From: Chitinophagales bacterium
GTDB lineage: Bacteria > Bacteroidota > Bacteroidia > Chitinophagales > Chitinophagaceae
NCBI GenBank assembly: GCA_013297585.1
Contig: JAAFHG010000045.1
Coordinates: forward strand, 1-14,944
Length of the DNA: 14,944 nucleotides
Reading direction: 5' to 3'
The notes beneath the pieces were generated by a model. That model made no database searches. It was given only the letters and a program-made list of their open reading frames with translations, and was not told where the DNA came from. Shown here in pieces: positions 12,460 to 14,944 of this stretch. Position 1 is the stretch's first letter. Each line of letters begins with the position of its first letter. The translations under genes and the position numbers were made by a program.

Positions 12460-13887
12460 ATGAAACCTGCTTTTACACTTATTGCACTGGCATTTTTACT
12501 GCAACTAACTGCACAAACCACCACCGAAAAATGGGATTTACGCAAATGTGTAGACTATGCCATGAAAAACAACATCTCGGTAAAACAAGCTGATGTACAG
12601 GCTAGAATTACAGCTTTGCAGTACAAGCAAGCTCAGATGTTTAAATATCCCACAGCTTCGTTTAACACTAGTATAGGGCCGCAGTTTGGGCGCTCTATTG
12701 ACCCTACCACCAACGTGTACACCAATACAGAGTTACTATCGCAGAATTATGGCTTGCAAGGTGGTATACAAGTATTTAACTGGGGCAGAATTAAAAACAA
12801 TATTGCAGCACAAGAGTTTAGCGCCAAAGCTGCCCTAGTAGATATAGAAAAAGCTGCTAATGACGTAGCGTTAAGCGTAGCTACCTATTACCTACAAATA
12901 TTAGCTGCTAAGGAGCAAGTAAACATTGTAGCCGTACAAATTAAACAAACGCAATCGCAGCTTGATGTAACACGTAAAAAAGTAGATGCAGGCGCAATAC
13001 CAGAACTAAATGCACTAGAACTTGAAGCTAAATTGGCTACCGACAGTAGTAACTATATAACTGCACAATCTACCTTTCAGCAAAATGTATTACAGCTAAA
13101 AGCCTTACTTAATATAGATGCAGCTTCGCCATTTGATGTAGAAATACCAGCCGTAGACAAAATACCTTTAGAAGCATTGGCAGAAATGCAACCGGAAAAT
13201 GTTTTTGTATTGGCACTAAACAATCAACCGATACAAAAATCTAACGCTTTAAAAATAAAAAGTGCTGAAAAATCTATTTTAGCAACCAAAGCCACGTTGT
13301 ATCCAACAATATCGGCAAATTATTCAATTGGTAGTACGTATAATAACAAGGCTGCAGAAGTTATAGGTGTAACACAATCTAGCGTTGCTAGTGGTACGGT
13401 AAAAGTAAATGCTATAGACTATACGGTGTTTTCGCCATCATATAGTGTTTCTTATGGTAAAATATCTTACTTCAACCAGCTAAGCCAAAACTTTAGGCAA
13501 AGTATAGGCCTTGGACTTTCAGTACCCATTTTTAACAGTGGTACTAATAGAATTAACTACGAGCAATCGAAGCTTGACTTACAAAGCTTAAAGGTTACAG
13601 AAGAACAAGCCAATCAAAAACTAAAACAAGATATTTACACTGCTTATACGAATGTTATTAACGCTTTGCAAAAATTTAACGCAGGTAAAAGACAAGTAGA
13701 AAGCAACCAAAAAGCATTTGACTTTGCAACCAAACGTTACGAAGTAGGCCTGCTAAGCACCATCGATTTAATTACTATTCAAAACAACTTGGCTACGGCG
13801 CAGTTTCAGCAAATATCTAATCAGTACGATTATGTGTTTAAAATGAAATTGCTAGAATTTTATAAAGGTCAAGGCTTGAAATTATAG
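12460..13887 (+). CDS. TolC-family outer-membrane efflux protein
   Basis: This protein should form the outer-membrane channel and periplasmic tunnel of a tripartite pump or type I secretion system. The 475 residues start with a signal peptide (about 1-19, MKPAFTLIALAFLLQLTAQ). Two outer-membrane-efflux-protein repeats follow. The first opens WDLRKCVDYAMKNNISVKQADVQ and has FNWGRIKNN with a long helical stretch. The second has VPIFNSGTNRINYEQSKLDLQSLKVTEEQANQKLKQDI and ends with the typical RYEVGLLSTIDLITIQNNLATAQ. Length is usual for the family. No lipobox is seen at the signal cleavage site. The periplasmic adaptor gene follows after 67 bases on the same strand, so the two are very likely one operon. 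Pump substrate is unknown. Confidence 0.94.
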   Translation: MKPAFTLIALAFLLQLTAQTTTEKWDLRKCVDYAMKNNISVKQADVQARITALQYKQAQMFKYPTASFNTSIGPQFGRSIDPTTNVYTNTELLSQNYGLQGGIQVFNWGRIKNNIAAQEFSAKAALVDIEKAANDVALSVATYYLQILAAKEQVNIVAVQIKQTQSQLDVTRKKVDAGAIPELNALELEAKLATDSSNYITAQSTFQQNVLQLKALLNIDAASPFDVEIPAVDKIPLEALAEMQPENVFVLALNNQPIQKSNALKIKSAEKSILATKATLYPTISANYSIGSTYNNKAAEVIGVTQSSVASGTVKVNAIDYTVFSPSYSVSYGKISYFNQLSQNFRQSIGLGLSVPIFNSGTNRINYEQSKLDLQSLKVTEEQANQKLKQDIYTAYTNVINALQKFNAGKRQVESNQKAFDFATKRYEVGLLSTIDLITIQNNLATAQFQQISNQYDYVFKMKLLEFYKGQGLKL

Positions 13888-13954
13888 GTTTAAATTACCT
13901 TACATAACAACAAAACAAAGAACCTAAAAAAACAAAACATAAACAAAAATAATT

Positions 13955-14944
13955 ATGAATAAAACACTCCTTTGGGTTATTATCGCTTTTGCAGTGGTAA
14001 TTGTTACGCTTGTTGGTTTAAAAATGAGCGGTGTAATTGGTAAAGAAGAAGGTATAAAAGTAGCTACAGAAAAAGCCATTTTGCGCAACATTACCGAAAC
14101 GGTAAATGCTAGTGGTAAAGTATATCCTGAAATAGAAGTAAAAGTAAGTCCAGATATTAGTGGTGAAATTGTAGATTTAAACGTAAACGAAGGCGACAGT
14201 GTAAAACGTGGTCAAGTATTAGCTCGTATTTATGCTGATATTTATGCTTCTCAAAGAGACCAAGTATCGGCAGGTGTGGCACAAGCAAAAGCGCAATTAA
14301 GCAACTCAGCAGCAAGCATTTTAGGTTTAAAGGCCACTTTAGACCAAGCAAAAACCAACTACGATAGACAACAAAAGCTATTGAACGAAAAAGTAATTTC
14401 TCGCTCAGAATTTGAAACAGCACAACAAACCTATCTTACAGCACAAGCCACTTATAACGCCGCAAAAGAAGGCTTAAAAAGTAGCGAGGCAACTATTAGA
14501 AGCAACGAGGCGCAACTTGCTAGAGCAGATAAAGACATATCTCGTACCGTAATTACTGCACCAATGGATGGTATTGTAAGTTTATTGGCTGTAAAAAAAG
14601 GCGAACGTGTTGCAGGTAATAACTTTAACGTAGGTACCGAAATGATGCGCATTGCAGATATGCGTAGCATAGAAGTAAGGGTAGATGTAGGCGAAAACGA
14701 TATTCCTAAAGTAAAAATAGGCGATACAGCCATAGTACAAGTAGATGCTTATTCTAGCAGAAAATTCACTGGTATTGTGTATAAAATTGCAAACCCCACT
14801 ACTTCTTCATCTGCAAGTTCATCTACAGATGTTACCAACTACAAAGTACACATTCGCTTATTAGAAAGTAGCTATAAAGATTTAATTGTATCAGGTAAAA
14901 GTTTTCCTTTTAGACCTAACATGAGCGCTAGTGCCGATATACAA
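13955..14944 (+). CDS. Periplasmic adaptor subunit of an efflux pump (membrane fusion protein, partial)
   Basis: The frame is open from ATG 13955 to the right edge (330 codons), so the C-terminus is missing. The protein links an inner-membrane transporter to the TolC-type channel encoded upstream. An N-terminal membrane anchor spans residues 4-23. The first half of the lipoyl/barrel-sandwich domain is at about 61-92 (SPDISGEIVDLNVNEGDSVKRGQ). A long coiled-coil hairpin follows (about 97-192, with KLLNEKVISRSEFETA at its turn region). The second lipoyl half is at 199-220 (VITAPMDGIVSLLAVKKGER), and the beta-barrel domain starts near 236. The Ser-rich stretch TTSSSASSST (282-291) is an unusual insertion. 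The layout resembles MacA-type adaptors, whose partner is an ABC transporter, but an RND partner cannot be ruled out from this window. Confidence 0.93.
   Translation, partial: MNKTLLWVIIAFAVVIVTLVGLKMSGVIGKEEGIKVATEKAILRNITETVNASGKVYPEIEVKVSPDISGEIVDLNVNEGDSVKRGQVLARIYADIYASQRDQVSAGVAQAKAQLSNSAASILGLKATLDQAKTNYDRQQKLLNEKVISRSEFETAQQTYLTAQATYNAAKEGLKSSEATIRSNEAQLARADKDISRTVITAPMDGIVSLLAVKKGERVAGNNFNVGTEMMRIADMRSIEVRVDVGENDIPKVKIGDTAIVQVDAYSSRKFTGIVYKIANPTTSSSASSSTDVTNYKVHIRLLESSYKDLIVSGKSFPFRPNMSASADIQ

Noticed and set aside
14157..14733. Two minus-strand open frames of 88 and 93 codons
   Set aside because: Both lie opposite the efflux adaptor gene, which is open through the whole region with lipoyl and coiled-coil motifs. 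The Leu-rich products are shadows.
1..14944. tRNA, rRNA or known riboswitch genes
   Set aside because: I looked in the spacers and found no cloverleaf, rRNA-like or riboswitch-like conserved core; all spacers over 100 bases are explained by repeats or are plain AT-rich sequence.

Overview
The window looks like chromosomal DNA of a Bacteroidota bacterium, most likely of the Chitinophagaceae/Sphingobacteriia type. The reasons are the low G+C content, weak Shine-Dalgarno signals, several starts at GTG or TTG, TAnnTTTG-like -7 boxes, rhomboids with the C-terminal tail seen in this phylum, and intergenic spaces filled with short palindromic and inverted-repeat elements. The family assignment is inference.

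Positions 1-5738 form a minus-strand cluster. In order of transcription it holds serS (seryl-tRNA synthetase), an RlmD-type 23S rRNA uracil methyltransferase, a rhomboid protease with intact catalytic residues, a second rhomboid that has lost them, and a membrane-anchored endonuclease/exonuclease/phosphatase-family protein cut by the left window edge. The last two genes are only 4 bases apart. Short inverted-repeat elements lie between serS and rlmD and between rlmD and the first rhomboid.

Positions 5739-6535 hold a REP-associated tyrosine transposase (RAYT) gene flanked on both sides by hairpins that share one core. This is a self-contained mobile or domesticated unit inserted at the divergent promoter region of serS.

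Positions 6536-9576 run on the plus strand: an unrecognised 114-residue protein, a secreted cyclophilin-type prolyl isomerase, gcvH (lipoyl carrier of the glycine cleavage system), and an ECF sigma factor followed one base later by its RskA-like membrane anti-sigma factor. A strong intrinsic terminator closes this pair. The gene-poor stretch 9577-10252 that follows contains a 161-bp MITE-like element with a TAA target duplication.

Positions 10253-14944 continue on the plus strand: a lipoprotein N-acetylmuramoyl-L-alanine amidase, a PLP enzyme of the cystathionine gamma-synthase family preceded by an unusual tract of 7-base repeats, then a TolC-type outer-membrane protein and the start of its periplasmic adaptor. 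The last two are two parts of a tripartite efflux pump whose inner-membrane component would lie beyond the right edge.

The genes are mostly housekeeping. The most interesting material is (a) the RAYT with its paired REP hairpins, (b) the active/inactive rhomboid pair, (c) 7-base-period repeats found both between genes and inside the coding sequence of serS, and (d) repeat elements that supply the 3' ends and stop codons of neighbouring genes.
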